Assembly: GCA_963932465.1 (NCBI GenBank)
Contig: OZ010792.1
Coordinates: forward strand, 512,229,100-512,293,099
Reading direction: 5' to 3'
Origin: Maratus speciosus
Lineage: Eukaryota; Arthropoda; Arachnida; Araneae; Salticidae
Length of the DNA stretch: 64,000 nt
How positions within the stretch are numbered: the first letter of the stretch is position 1; the number at the start of each line of letters is the position of its first letter. Positions 20,344-31,530 of this stretch are shown one piece after another. Both the position numbers and the translations under genes were made by a program. Under the pieces are notes generated by a model that worked only from the letters and a program-made list of their open reading frames with translations, had not been told where the DNA came from and searched no databases.

Positions 20344-21804
20344 ACACTGATATAATGAGAATAACAAAGGTTGCTATAAATAGATTAAATATTTTGCGAT
20401 TGACCGCATTGCTGATACGAATATACCAAAAATGCTTTTTGGTGTAGTTGATGGCAATCTAAAAAATTATTGTAAATGTAAAGAATCTACTAGTTTTCAA
20501 ACAAAAACTATTTTTATCTACGTTCTGTATGTACACCAGATAGTATATCGGGCATTTTAATTACTGGTAGCCCGGGTTGGATTGCCTGAAGTAGTATATC
20601 ATACATAAGCATACAAGATATGGCATTGCAAGCAGGCAAAAGTTCGCAAAAATGCAGGCTTCTGATTGGTCAATCCCGTTTCGCTAAGCAGCGAAAAATC
20701 TATCTAGATCCCTGGCTTAATGTATCAAAATATGAAGTTTGCTTTCTGTACTATTCTGGAGCTCAGTTACAGTGTCTAGAAATATAAGGCTGGGATCCAG
20801 GTACATTTTTGCAAACAGTGAAAAGTTAGCAAAAATTTAGGCTTCTGATTGGTCAATCTCCTTATGAGAACAGCGAAAAATCTATCTGGGTCATAGATTA
20901 ATATACAAGATGGGACATTTACGGCAAAATCTGTAATGGCAACAGTACTAGCGTTACTATGACAAGGGAGAAGAATTAACAAGCCTCCGAAATTTACCTA
21001 TGTTGATGAAATATGTTTACGCTTTATGTTTTGAATATCTATTCTTTCCTAAACGAGGCAGACGATATTGTATTTATGCTTGATTTATTTAGCTGCTTTT
21101 TTTGTCGTACTTGTATCGTTCACCATTAACTTTCAAAATAATAATTATAATAATAATATAAAAGAAAACCGTAGAAAGTTTTGTTGAAAAAGTAAATAAA
21201 TGAGAAAATTAATCATAATGAGAAAATAAATCTCATAAATAAATTTTATGAGATTGAATTGTAAAATATCAAATTCAGGTGTTGTGTTAATTTATTCACA
21301 TCGAATAAAATTTGATCAAGTGTAATATCAGTATATCTATTTTTTTTTGTTTTTTAACTTTTAGATTTATGTAATTCTAAAAATTTGTAAAAAGGAATTT
21401 TTCCCCATCTGTAATTGTATTATTATTTCTTATATGTTAATATTATAAATATTATTGAACTGAGTGTACGTTATTTACATTAAAAACAATCATTTTATTT
21501 TATCTGCGAGAAAGTGAAAATGGGTAAATTTTAAAAGATTATTGTAACGATTGTTTAATACATTAAACTTCCTAAATTAATAAAACATCGGCTATAAAAA
21601 TTTTCCTACCAAATGGGAATAGTTATGAAATTTTCTGGGACTTGTAGAATGCAATATTTTATATATTTTTATATTAAGCCATTGCTTTATGTAGCTTTAA
21701 ATCTAATTATATGATATGTACTTGATATATAACATTCAAGACGAAACTTTTAACTCTTTTTTTTTTCACTTATATCGATCACCCTTCATATACGAATATA
21801 TATA
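20344..21804. other. Non-coding stretch with a duplicated CCAAT-containing segment
   Basis: Two related segments at about 20575-20725 and 20790-20940 each contain GGCTTCTGATTGGTCAATC, followed by CAGCGAAAAATCTATCT. They may be promoter-like or part of a diverged repeat. The remainder is AT-rich with no gene seen. Confidence 0.45.
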
Positions 21805-22340
21805 CAGGGTGTTTCTAAACTCGTGGTACAAACTTTAAGGGTAGGTAGAGCACACAGTGACAATAATTTATTGTATAGGAATATATGGGACCAAGTGACG
21901 CATTAAGGTAAAAGCACCAGGAGGGCAATTAAGCCCCTTTTTTAATTTTCAAAATTTCTCATTCATAATAGAAAATTTTTATGCTATCCCTTTCTTGACA
22001 TTTCATAATTACTTAACAATAAAATTCTTCTTTGAAAATTTTTGGTATGAAATCGAAATTTTTGAATAAAAAAAAAGCGGAAAACTGGCAAACTTAGCAA
22101 ACGAAATGCATGAATAAAAAAGATAAAATGTTTATTTACAATGTAGTTTACAAGTAAATAATAATGCATATAATAAGTGTTAAAAATTGCGCCCACCGAC
22201 TGTGATATATGCATCGCAGCGACGGTGGAACGATTGGCGTAAACTTCTAAAGATGTCAGCCATTTCCCGCATACGGGCAGCAGCTTCGGATATACGAGAT
22301 ACTAGATTTTAAGCCTCTATTTTATTAGGAGTCTCGTAAA
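21805..22340 (-). pseudogene. IS630/mariner-type element remnant, transposase C-terminal tail
   Basis: The left end reads CAGGGTGTTTCTAAACTCG after a TATA flank, like the AGGGTGTCCC end at 6738. On the minus strand 22335 down to about 22170 gives VYETPNKIEA, a stop, LVSRISEAAARMREM and RRCDAYITVGGRNF, a stop and HLL. This is the same C-terminal tail seen at 6738-7317 and fits DDE_3-type transposases. The reading frame joins unrelated sequence exactly where the three-armed duplication begins (22341), so the catalytic part has been lost or displaced. Confidence 0.6.
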
Positions 22341-23969
22341 CAGGAGGCCTACCACGAACAGATCGAATTCTCCCCTTTCTCGTAAAATCTTCTGCATTTC
22401 CCGATGTGACGTTGCATTTCGATGACCCTGAAATAAATGCTACCACGACACAATCGAGAACGTCTTCCATCGGATTACTGTCATCGAGATCTCAACGAAA
22501 ACTTCCGACCCCATTGAAGGGAGTGAGAAAAGCATATATTGTCGGAAGTGCGTCTTTGGGGAGAGATTTTAAAGCTGTTGATATTGTTTTCTCTGTTTAG
22601 TAAAAATACCATCCACACACGCCTAATTAAGATATTTTCATAATCTTTTTTTTAAACGAGAGGGAAATGTTCAGATTTTCAGTTGTCAAAATCTCAAAGT
22701 GATATGACGGATAGTTATTTATAAAATGGAAAATAAAAATGAAATTTGTTTTTTTAACAAAGCAAGGGTTTTTCTTTGAAAATTAATAAAAAATTAACAT
22801 GTTAACCTACAAATATTTAATTAGTATCATAAGAAAGATCTTATTCTAGATTTTTAAATGGTATAAAAAGAAAAGTTCTATAAGTTCTTCTTAAGCAAAT
22901 ATGTGTATAAATACGCCAAAATTTCGAGAAATTCTACATAAATATAAAATAACTGGGAAAATATTATAAGATTTGAAACTAATTTTTAGCACTAATAATA
23001 AGCGTTTTTTTCAAATACTGCAAACAATTTTTTGTAGATTTAGATTGATTTTTCTTTGTGATACGCTATCTTTTTAAAATGAAATGTTAACTTAAAATAA
23101 CAAAAACTAATACTAATTTGAAAAAAAGTAATTGAAATGCTTATTAAAACATAGTTTAACAAATCAATCACGCACAATCTTATTAATCTGCTTTAAATAA
23201 ACAACGCGCAATACCCAGAAAGCTAATTATATCATAGTTCTTGCACAAATAATTAGCAGTGTGACCAAGCGCTGCATATGCCCCAAAAATAATTGACCAT
23301 ATACTTTTACTAAAACTTCTGTATACTAAATATAACATTTATGCTAATATTTAAGCCCACGTGCGCTCTATCGTTGTTTACTCAAACAAAATAATTATCC
23401 AAAATTTCCAAAAGATTTTCCTTTTCTTTTTTTAAAATTATTATTAAATGCTTGCTGTATTAATTTTAATGACTTGTTGTATAATATATATATCTATATA
23501 TAAATATATAAAATCTTTTAATAACATCCAATGAGAATTTCCGATTAGTACAAAATCAAAATATTTAATCAAAAAGTTTTCAAAATTTCAGTTTCAAAAT
23601 TTCAAAATTTTCAGTAATCAAAAAGAAAAAAATCTTAGGAAAGTTTTGCATGTCTTTGAACGGCATATTTTATTATGGAATTTAAATAAATTGTAGCATT
23701 TCTAAGGTCATCAAAAAACAACGTATTTCCTCGTAACTTTTTTACAATAAATTTCGAAAACTTAACAAAATAAAATATATATATATATATATTTTTTGAA
23801 GATGATGTGAATCAGTCTTCTTCACTTTTCATTTTTTTTCTGCCTTTGATTATAAAAGTATTTTTTCGGAATATAAAATAATTATTGCTCAAATTAACAA
23901 AAAAAAAAAAAAAAAAAAAAAAAGGAAGTTTCGATATTAAATAAAGCTTAATATTAGGATCGCCAAAGA

Positions 23970-24007
<38 letters not shown>

Positions 24008-24028
24008 CTTGTGTGTGTGTGTGTGTGT
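22341..24028 (+). repeat. Large duplication unit, arm A
   Basis: This unit begins CAGGAGGCCTACCACGAACA and is nearly identical to 25547-27220, including an internal (A)n, a (T)n and a terminal (GT)n. Its first 260 bases are GC-richer; on the minus strand they hold a frame with KSLPKDALPTIYAFLTP and DSNPMEDVLDCVVVAFISG, unrecognised. The rest is AT-rich. The portion to about 23822 also recurs inverted at 24110-25546 in more diverged form. Confidence 0.85.
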
Positions 24029-24109
24029 AGATTGAGTAATATTTAACTTATATTTTGAAAGATTAGTTTTATATAGAAATTAAAGACTGAGACAAAAAAA
24101 TAAAAATCT

Positions 24110-25546
24110 AAGAAGACTGATTCACATCATCTTCAAATAATATATTTTTTATCTTTTCTAAATTTACTGTAAAGTTACTATGAAATAAGTTGCTTTTTTA
24201 TGTTATTAGAAACTTTACAATTTATTTTATATCCAATGAAATATGAAGTATAAAAAATGTAGTATCTTAAAGTATTCAAAATCCTGCAATACTTTCCAAA
24301 GATATTTACTTCTTCTTTTTTTCTTTTTTTGCGCAAAAATTTTTTAATTTAATATTTTTATCTTGTTCTAAAAAGAAATTCTCTATCTATTTACTAAAGT
24401 ATTTTGTTATCTAAGCAACAAATAACAAATCTTAAAACTGATACAACATTTAATAATCTATATAAATAAATATTTGGAAATTTTGAATATTTGATTTATT
24501 TGGGTAAACAAGGATAGTGGGCTACGATATTTTCAGAAATGTTATATTTACTATAAAGAAGTTTTAGCAAAAATATCTAGTCAATTACTTTCTAGTAAGC
24601 ACAGCATGTTTTCTCTGCTAATTTTTTTATGCGACAACTATTGTATAATTAGAGTTTTCTTAGCATAACACGCTGTTTATTTAAAGGAAATTAATAAAAT
24701 TACACACGATATTTTGTTAAACTATATTTTAATATGTACTGCAATTATTATTTTTTTAAATTCACATTAGAATTTATTTTTTTAATTTTGCGTTGAATTT
24801 TCATTACATACACGGACTTCCTACTGCATCAATCTAAATCTACCAAAAACTGCATGCAATATTTTCAAAGTACATTTATTATTAGTGTTTAAAATGAGTT
24901 TCAAAGCTTAAATATTTTCCCGTTTATTTTGTATTTAAGCAGAATTTCTTGAAATTTTTGGGTATTTATGCTAATATTTACTTAACAAAAACTCACAAAA
25001 AATTTATTTTAATATCATTTTAAAGTTTAGAATAAGGCCTTTCTTATGATAGTTATTAAATATCTCTAGAGTAATTTGTTAATTTTTTATTAATTTTTAA
25101 AGAAAAGCTCCCGCTTAGTCAAAAAAAGCTAATTTCATTTTTATTTATCATTTTCTAAAGATCTACCGGTCGTATGATTTTGAGCTTTTAACAGCTAAAA
25201 ATATTTATATTTCACATTCGTTAAAAAGAAAGATTATGAAAATATCTTAATTAGGTGTGTGTAGATGGCATTTTTAATAAACACAGAAAGCAAAATTAAA
25301 CATTTGTTTTCTTTTCAAACGGGAGAAAAAGAGGGAAGGTCAGTGAGAATTGTCTCGTAACTGAAGTGGTCAATCTAGTTTTTTCCGATGCCTACTTGAA
25401 AAGGAATCTAGGATCCGGGATCTTTTGCCGAGCTCTTCGTGGTAGCACTTAATCTGTGTATCGGAAAAAATTTTCGGGAAACATGTAAATTCGACTTCGG
25501 GTTCTTCTCGCTTCGGAAGGAACTCGATCTGTTCGTGGTAGGCCTC
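24110..25546 (-). repeat. Large duplication unit, diverged inverted arm A'
   Basis: It starts AGAAGACTGATTCACATCAT, the reverse complement of sequence near 23800 in arm A, and runs to 25546, where GATCTGTTCGTGGTAGGCCT mirrors the start of the third arm. Matching landmarks include GCCTAATTAAGATATTTTC in arms A and A'' against its inverted counterpart near 25235. Divergence from A is much greater than between A and A''. A minus-strand frame at 25370-25603 (PKREEPEVEFTCFP) is unrecognised. Confidence 0.75.
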
Positions 25547-26209
25547 CAGGAGGTCTACCACGAACAGATCGAATTCTCCCCTTTCTCGTAAAATCTTCTG
25601 CATTTCCCGATGTGACGTTGCATTCCGATGACCCTGAAATAAATGCTACCACGACACAATCGAGAACGTCTTCCATCGGATTACTGTCATCGAGATCTAC
25701 ACGAAAACTTCCGACCGCATTGACGGGAGTGAGAAAAGCATATATTGTCGGAAGTGCGTCTTTGGGGAGATATTTTAAAGCGGTTGATATTGTTTTCCCT
25801 GTTTAGTAAAAATACCATCGACACACGCCTAATTAAGATATTTTCATAATCTTTTTTTTAAACGAGAGTGAAATGTTCAGATTTTCCGTTGTCAAAATCT
25901 CCAAGTGATATGACGGATAGTTATTTATAAAATGGAAAATAAAAATGAAATTTGTTTTTTTAACCAAGCAAGGGTTTTTCTTTGAAAATTAATAAAAAAT
26001 TAACATGTTAACCTACAAATATTTAATTAGTATCATAAGAAAGATCTTATTCTAGATTTTTAAATCGTATAAAAAGAAAAGTTTTATAAGTTCTTCTTAA
26101 GCAAATATGGGTATAAATACGCCAAAATTTCAAGAAATTCTACTTAAATGTAAAATAACTGGGAAAATATTATAAGTTTTGAAACTAATTTTTAGCACTA
26201 ATAATAAGC

Positions 26210-26245
<36 letters not shown>

Positions 26246-27163
26246 AAATACTGCAAACAATTTTTTGTAGATTTAGATTGATTTTTCTTTGTGATACGCT
26301 ATCTTTTTAAAATGAAATGTTAACTTAAAATAACAAAAACTAATAATAATTTGAAAAAAAGTAATTGAAATGCTTATTAAAACATAGTTTAACAAATCAT
26401 TACGCACAATCTTATTAATCTGCTTTAAACAAACAACGCGCAATACCCAGAAAGCTAATTATATCATAGTTCTTGCACAAATAATTAGCAGTGTGACCAA
26501 GCGCTGCATATGCCCCAAAAATAATTGACCATATACTTTTACTAAAACTTCTGTATACTAAATATAACATTTATGCTAATATTTAAGCCCACGTGCGCTC
26601 TATCGTTGTTTACTCAAACAAAATAATTATCCAAAATTTCCAAAAGATTTTCCTTTTCTTTTTTTAAAATTATTATTAAATGCTTGCTGTATTAATTTTA
26701 ATGACTTGTTGTATAATATATATATCTATATATAAATATATAAAATCTTTTAATAACATCCAATGAGAATTTCCGATTAGTACAAAATCAAAATATTTAA
26801 TCAAAAAGTTTTCAAAATTTCAAAATTTTCAGTAATCAAAAAGAAAAATCTTAGGAAAGTTTTGCATGTTTTTGAACGCCATATTTTATTATGGAATTTA
26901 AATAAATTGTAATGTTTCTAAGGTCATCAAAAAACAACGTATTTCCTCGTAACTTTTTCGCAATAAATTTCGAAAACTTTCAAACAAAATAAAATATATT
27001 GCTTGAAGATAATGTGAATCAGTCTTCTTCACTTTTCATTTTTTTCTGCCTTTGATTATAAAACTATTTTTTCGGAATATAAAATAATTATTGCTCAAAT
27101 TAACAAAAAAAAAAAAAAAAAAAAAAGGAAGTAAATAAAGCTTAATATTAGGATCGCCAAAGA

Positions 27164-27220
<57 letters not shown>
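25547..27220 (+). repeat. Large duplication unit, arm A''
   Basis: This is a direct copy of 22341-24028 with only scattered substitutions and homopolymer length changes. It ends in (T)n(GT)n at about 27171-27220. The GC-rich head keeps an open minus-strand frame without the stop present in arm A. It meets arm A' head-to-head at 25547. Confidence 0.85.
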
Positions 27221-27222
<2 letters not shown>

Positions 27223-29340
27223 ACTCTCCTACCCTCCCTTTTGAGTACCTAAAGTGGTTTAAACACCAACGTAAGGAGTAACCAATTTCAATTCGAGTAA
27301 CTTTTGCCGGTTACTCGATTTGTTTAACCATACCATGACGTTCCTGAGGCATTTTTCTATGCATTGCACCACTTTTTTCGAAGTTACTCAGAAAAGCGTT
27401 ATTCCACAGTCATTCATACACACCGTGTGTTATGTAAAATCTAAAATCTGTATAACGCCATCTGGCGGTGTGTAAAAATGCAGCCTCAAACCCAGGGAGT
27501 TTCCTAACGATTACTCGGTAAAACGGCAATAGTCCAATAATGGCAACCCTTGTGTGTTTGGTTTCTTTGGTAATGCAGGTTTGCTATATAAGATTTTCCT
27601 CTCTATTTAGCGGTTACTCACTAAAGCGGCAATAATCCAAGAATGGCAATTATTGTGTGTTTAGTTTCTTTAGTAATTCAGATTTGCTACGTAAGTTTTT
27701 CCTCTCCATTTAACTTCATTTTTGATAAAAGAATATCTATCTATAGAGTTTTTTAAATATAACGAAAAAAAGGAAATTAGAAATGCACGATTTTATTAAA
27801 CGTAGCTTTCGAGCGTGAATTTCTCACGAAATAAAGATCTGAAATAACTTAAAATTTTCAGTGAATGAAAAAAATAGACCTAATATTAATAGCGTTAATT
27901 TACAATATTTCAATTAAATTCATTTTAAACATCTCCTCCCGGCGTCAGTCGGAACAATAGGTTATTTCTTGTTTTTTATTCTTTTAAAGATATAATGTTT
28001 CAGATTTAATAAAAATTAAACAAATTGGTGTTGTTCCTCCTAAATTCATTATTTTGTTAAGAAAGTTACTTTGAAGCAAAATTTTAAGTTTCCTTACCGA
28101 TTGCAATTAAATGCATATGTGATAGCTGCAGCAAATTTGTTAAGCAATTATTGAAATTACCGAATAAAAATACCCACTAATATATTCCCTATTTCATACA
28201 AGGTCCGAACACAAATAATTCAATGAAAGCCATCAAAATTTCTAAATGTCTCGTCTAGTAAAATAAACAATTTTTATTGATATCGAAGGATTTTCACATA
28301 ATCTAATAATGAGTTGGTGGATTGAAAATATAGTTCCTATAACTGTAAAGTTGTTCGAATTTTCAAATAACCATTATTTTCGAATTGAAATCCCCAAATT
28401 TCGTTCTAGTTTTTTTTTTTTTTTTTTTTGACGTCCTTGTGACAACGCAAGGTTATATGATGATACTAAGCAACATATGATGATAGTAAGATACAATTGA
28501 AGAACTAAGTGGAAGAACATGTTAAGTAACAAAAATTACATTTAAAGAAATTTGAAAAATGTTTTTGCTGTAAATTTTAATGATTTATATTCTGTTTGAT
28601 ACCATGTGTTTAAAATATTAACAGGTATGGTACTAAACTCTCTCAGAATAACTTATTCATATTTAATTCTCAAATATTAAAAATGATTAATATTATTTAT
28701 ATTATTAAATATTAAAATATTAAATATTAATGAATAATGTCTTAAATCCTCAAGACTAAATATAATCTTAGTATTTTATCTTCACCATGTGATAGGATAC
28801 CTCATAACGCTTTCATCCAAAAGATAAATTTTTTTTATAGAAAATGTAGCATAACATGTTCATCCACTTAGCTCTTCAACTATGATACAAATGAGGCTCG
28901 AACACAAACCATTCAATAAATAACAATAAAATTTTTTAGTATGTCTGTCACCAAAGTAAACAACTCCCGATGATTATAATGAAATCGTTAGAAATTTGCC
29001 ATATATTTCTAAAAACCGAACATAAAGATTCTCTGACCATAATGTTTGTCATTTAGATTTTCAAAAGGTCGTTATTTTCAAACAAATTTCCGAATTTTTT
29101 TAATTAATGAACGCAGCCAATATAATTTACTTTTAAAAAACGAAAACAAATATTTTTTTTTTTTTTTCCGCCTGAGCAAATACAACTTGTATAGTGTAAT
29201 AATTCATATGGTACAGCAGAGGGTCAAATATTTTGAGGGCCGATCTTCTGTCTATCCATAGAAATTGTTCATAAGTAGTATGTTTAAGTAACTATTACTA
29301 ATCTTCATGCCTTTTTTACATATACATAAATTTTATACTA
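27221..29340. other. Non-coding stretch with a short tandem duplication
   Basis: At about 27505-27715 a unit of roughly 107 bp is repeated twice (GGTTACTCACTAAAGCGGCAA and GATTACTCGGTAAAACGGCAA mark the starts; both include AATGGCAA and TGTGTGTTT). The rest is AT-rich, with a TATTAAATATTAAAATAT block near 28690 and poly(T) at 28411 and 29153. No gene seen. Confidence 0.5.
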
Positions 29341-31451
29341 GGGTAGATGCACCAGTTTTGGCCACTGTACCAGTTTTGGCCACATTGGATCAATTTGTCC
29401 AATATTTAGCCTGTGAATTCATGCTAACAAATAATATGCATTCTTACACTTTAAGCAAACTCTCTTTTATCATTTACAATATCATTTGTTTATCTTTTGC
29501 TAAAATGTGACTTGCAAAAAAAAATAAATGTGTGAAACTGCAGTGTGTGCTTACATGTATTAAGATTTTTGCTTAGCTGACAAGTTTTCAGAATCTTTCA
29601 ACATTAGGCACTTATAGGGTTCTATTTGTTCTGAAACAAATTTCTATTAGGTTTTATGAGGTAAGCTTTCTCTCTACTGCAATTTTCCATTTAAATTACT
29701 TATTTTAACAGTTTAATGGGGGGTGGCCAAAACTGGTGCATTAAATTTGATATATGTACCAGTTATGGCCATGGGGGTGGCCAAAAAGGGTACAACATTA
29801 TGTTCCAATTTTGGCCACATGATTCATTATAGAGGGAATTTTAGCCATTTAATAAATTTAAGAACATCTGGGAAAATCAATTTAATTTTGTTTTATATAG
29901 TAATGTCTTCAATAATAATAATAATAATAAAAGCAAGGCTAATTGCAGTTCTATAAAAGAGATTTGTTATTCTCTGTCCAATAGATAATTCACTTTAGAA
30001 AGGACATTGTCACTAAAGAAAATATAGTATTGTGTTTATTTTTGATAAAGCAAAAGGGGAGGTGATATGTAATTTTTATGTATGATAAATAAACTAAAAC
30101 ATAAATTTTGAAAGATTTTACAACTTATAAATTAAAACGTTCAATAAAATTATAGCATGATTTAATTGCTTGTATTTTTCCTAAAGAAATGAAGACGTTC
30201 CATAATTTTTGCAATATTTCAGGCACACAGATTTAGAAATACTAAATATTGTGAAAATCTTTACTAGAGAATCTAAATACAACTAAGAATGTATTTCACA
30301 TTATTTAAAAAGAAGAAGATTCATTTTAACAAGTTTAAAAAGAGATTCTGTGCTCTTAAAAAATGGCCTAGAGAGGAACACTGCTCTAAGATAAGAAGTA
30401 AAATTAAGGCCATTCAAAATGTAATGCCAGCACTACAAGCTAGCAAAGTTTTGGAGTAACCCGTTCTTGCCTTACATCAGAAGTTTGTAGGACGAACACC
30501 ACTTTCCTGTAATAATGTTGAATCTCAAGTAGTAGATCTAGGTACTAGGAATTGGAAGTTAAAAATCAATTAGAAAAGTGGATCTTAGATATTGTCAGAA
30601 TACTATTTCCTATAAAAATGGAACAACTTTTAAGATTTTGTCCAGAAAATTGTAGCCGGTAAGATAGAAACTCCATTTCAAGATGGAAGACCAGGCATGA
30701 AATGGTATGATTCGCTTCTGAAATCACACCCTAAAATAACTTGCAAAGAAACAGGGTACATAAATAAGGCATAAGCTAATATAAATCAAAAGATAATTTC
30801 AAGAAGTATAACTTTTTGATGAAAATCAAACCAAAATCAGAAAATGCTTTCAAGAAATATAACACTTTGATGAAGATTCAAGTGCTCTAAACAAGCCACA
30901 ATCCATGAATAATCATAAAACTGATTAAATAGTTAATCTTTATGTCCTATAGGCACTGTTGTCCCGTTTATTAATCAAATTTAAATATATTTTTTTGTTT
31001 TTTAATTGAAACTTTCAGTTAAAATCAAAATAAGTATATTTTACTTGATGTTTTTATCAATTCATAAAGAAATTTGCAAAATTCTCTTAATACAGCAAAC
31101 AAATATATGTGTGGTAAAATAGATGTTGCATAAAAATGCTTTATTTTTACTTATTATCAATTAAAACGTTTGTTAAACTACATGATATTGGAGTGGCCAA
31201 AACTGGTGCATAGAGATGGCCAAAACTGGTGTAGGGGTGGCCAAAACTGGTACAAATTGGAATAAATTACTTGATGAGTTATTACTCACAATCTAAAATA
31301 TTCTGTAGAAAATCATTATAGCTAACAGAAAGACAATTAAATTTACTAAAGAATGATGTTATTATGATTTAATATGCTTAAATCGGTCAAGAACTGTAAA
31401 ATTTCTATTTTGAATTTTCTCTAAAAGTGGCCAAAACTGGTGCATCTACCC
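29341..31451 (+). mobile_element. pogo/jerky-type element with repeated subterminal motifs
   Basis: The ends are inverted repeats, GGGTAGATGCACCAGTTTTG and its complement, directly flanked by TA (29339-29340 and 31452-31453). The phrase ACCAGTTTTGGCCAC occurs seven times near full length (29351, 29369, 29724, 31193, 31217, 31237, 31427; the last five inverted) plus three decayed copies near 29758-29817. Between about 30300 and 30780 a degraded plus-strand coding region shows KIKAIQNVMPALQASKV, then WILDIVR and PFQDGRPGMKWYDSLLKSH. These fit the psq-type helix-turn-helix and CENP-B-like DNA-binding domains of pogo/jerky transposases. The DDE catalytic domain is absent. It is 2111 bp and not autonomous. 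Confidence 0.8.
30300..30780 (+). pseudogene. Decayed DNA-binding region of a pogo/jerky-type transposase
   Basis: Fragments fall in the family's order: a psq-like helix-turn-helix (IRSKIKAIQNVMPAL, then LHQKFVGRTPLSCNN after a stop) and a CENP-B-like second domain (WILDIVR, GKIETPFQDGRPGMKWY, HPKITCKETGYINKA). Stops and frameshifts interrupt it and the protein ends before any catalytic region. Confidence 0.6.
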
Positions 31452-31479
31452 TATGTAGTATTCACTGTAGTATATGGGA

Positions 31480-31530
31480 TATCACAGTGGCGTACATAGG
31501 ATTTTATTTCGGGGGGGGGGGGGGGGGGGA
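31480..31530 (+). mobile_element. Possible hAT-type terminus followed by a G run
   Basis: CAGTGGCGTACATAGGATTT followed by a long G run resembles the 5' end of widespread hAT-like MITEs that begin CAGTGGCGTA. No matching right end was found, so the element cannot be delimited. Confidence 0.3.

Noticed and set aside
27036..27224. Histidine/threonine- and lysine-rich short protein
   Set aside because: It translates the (GT)n and (T)n tracts at the end of a repeat arm.
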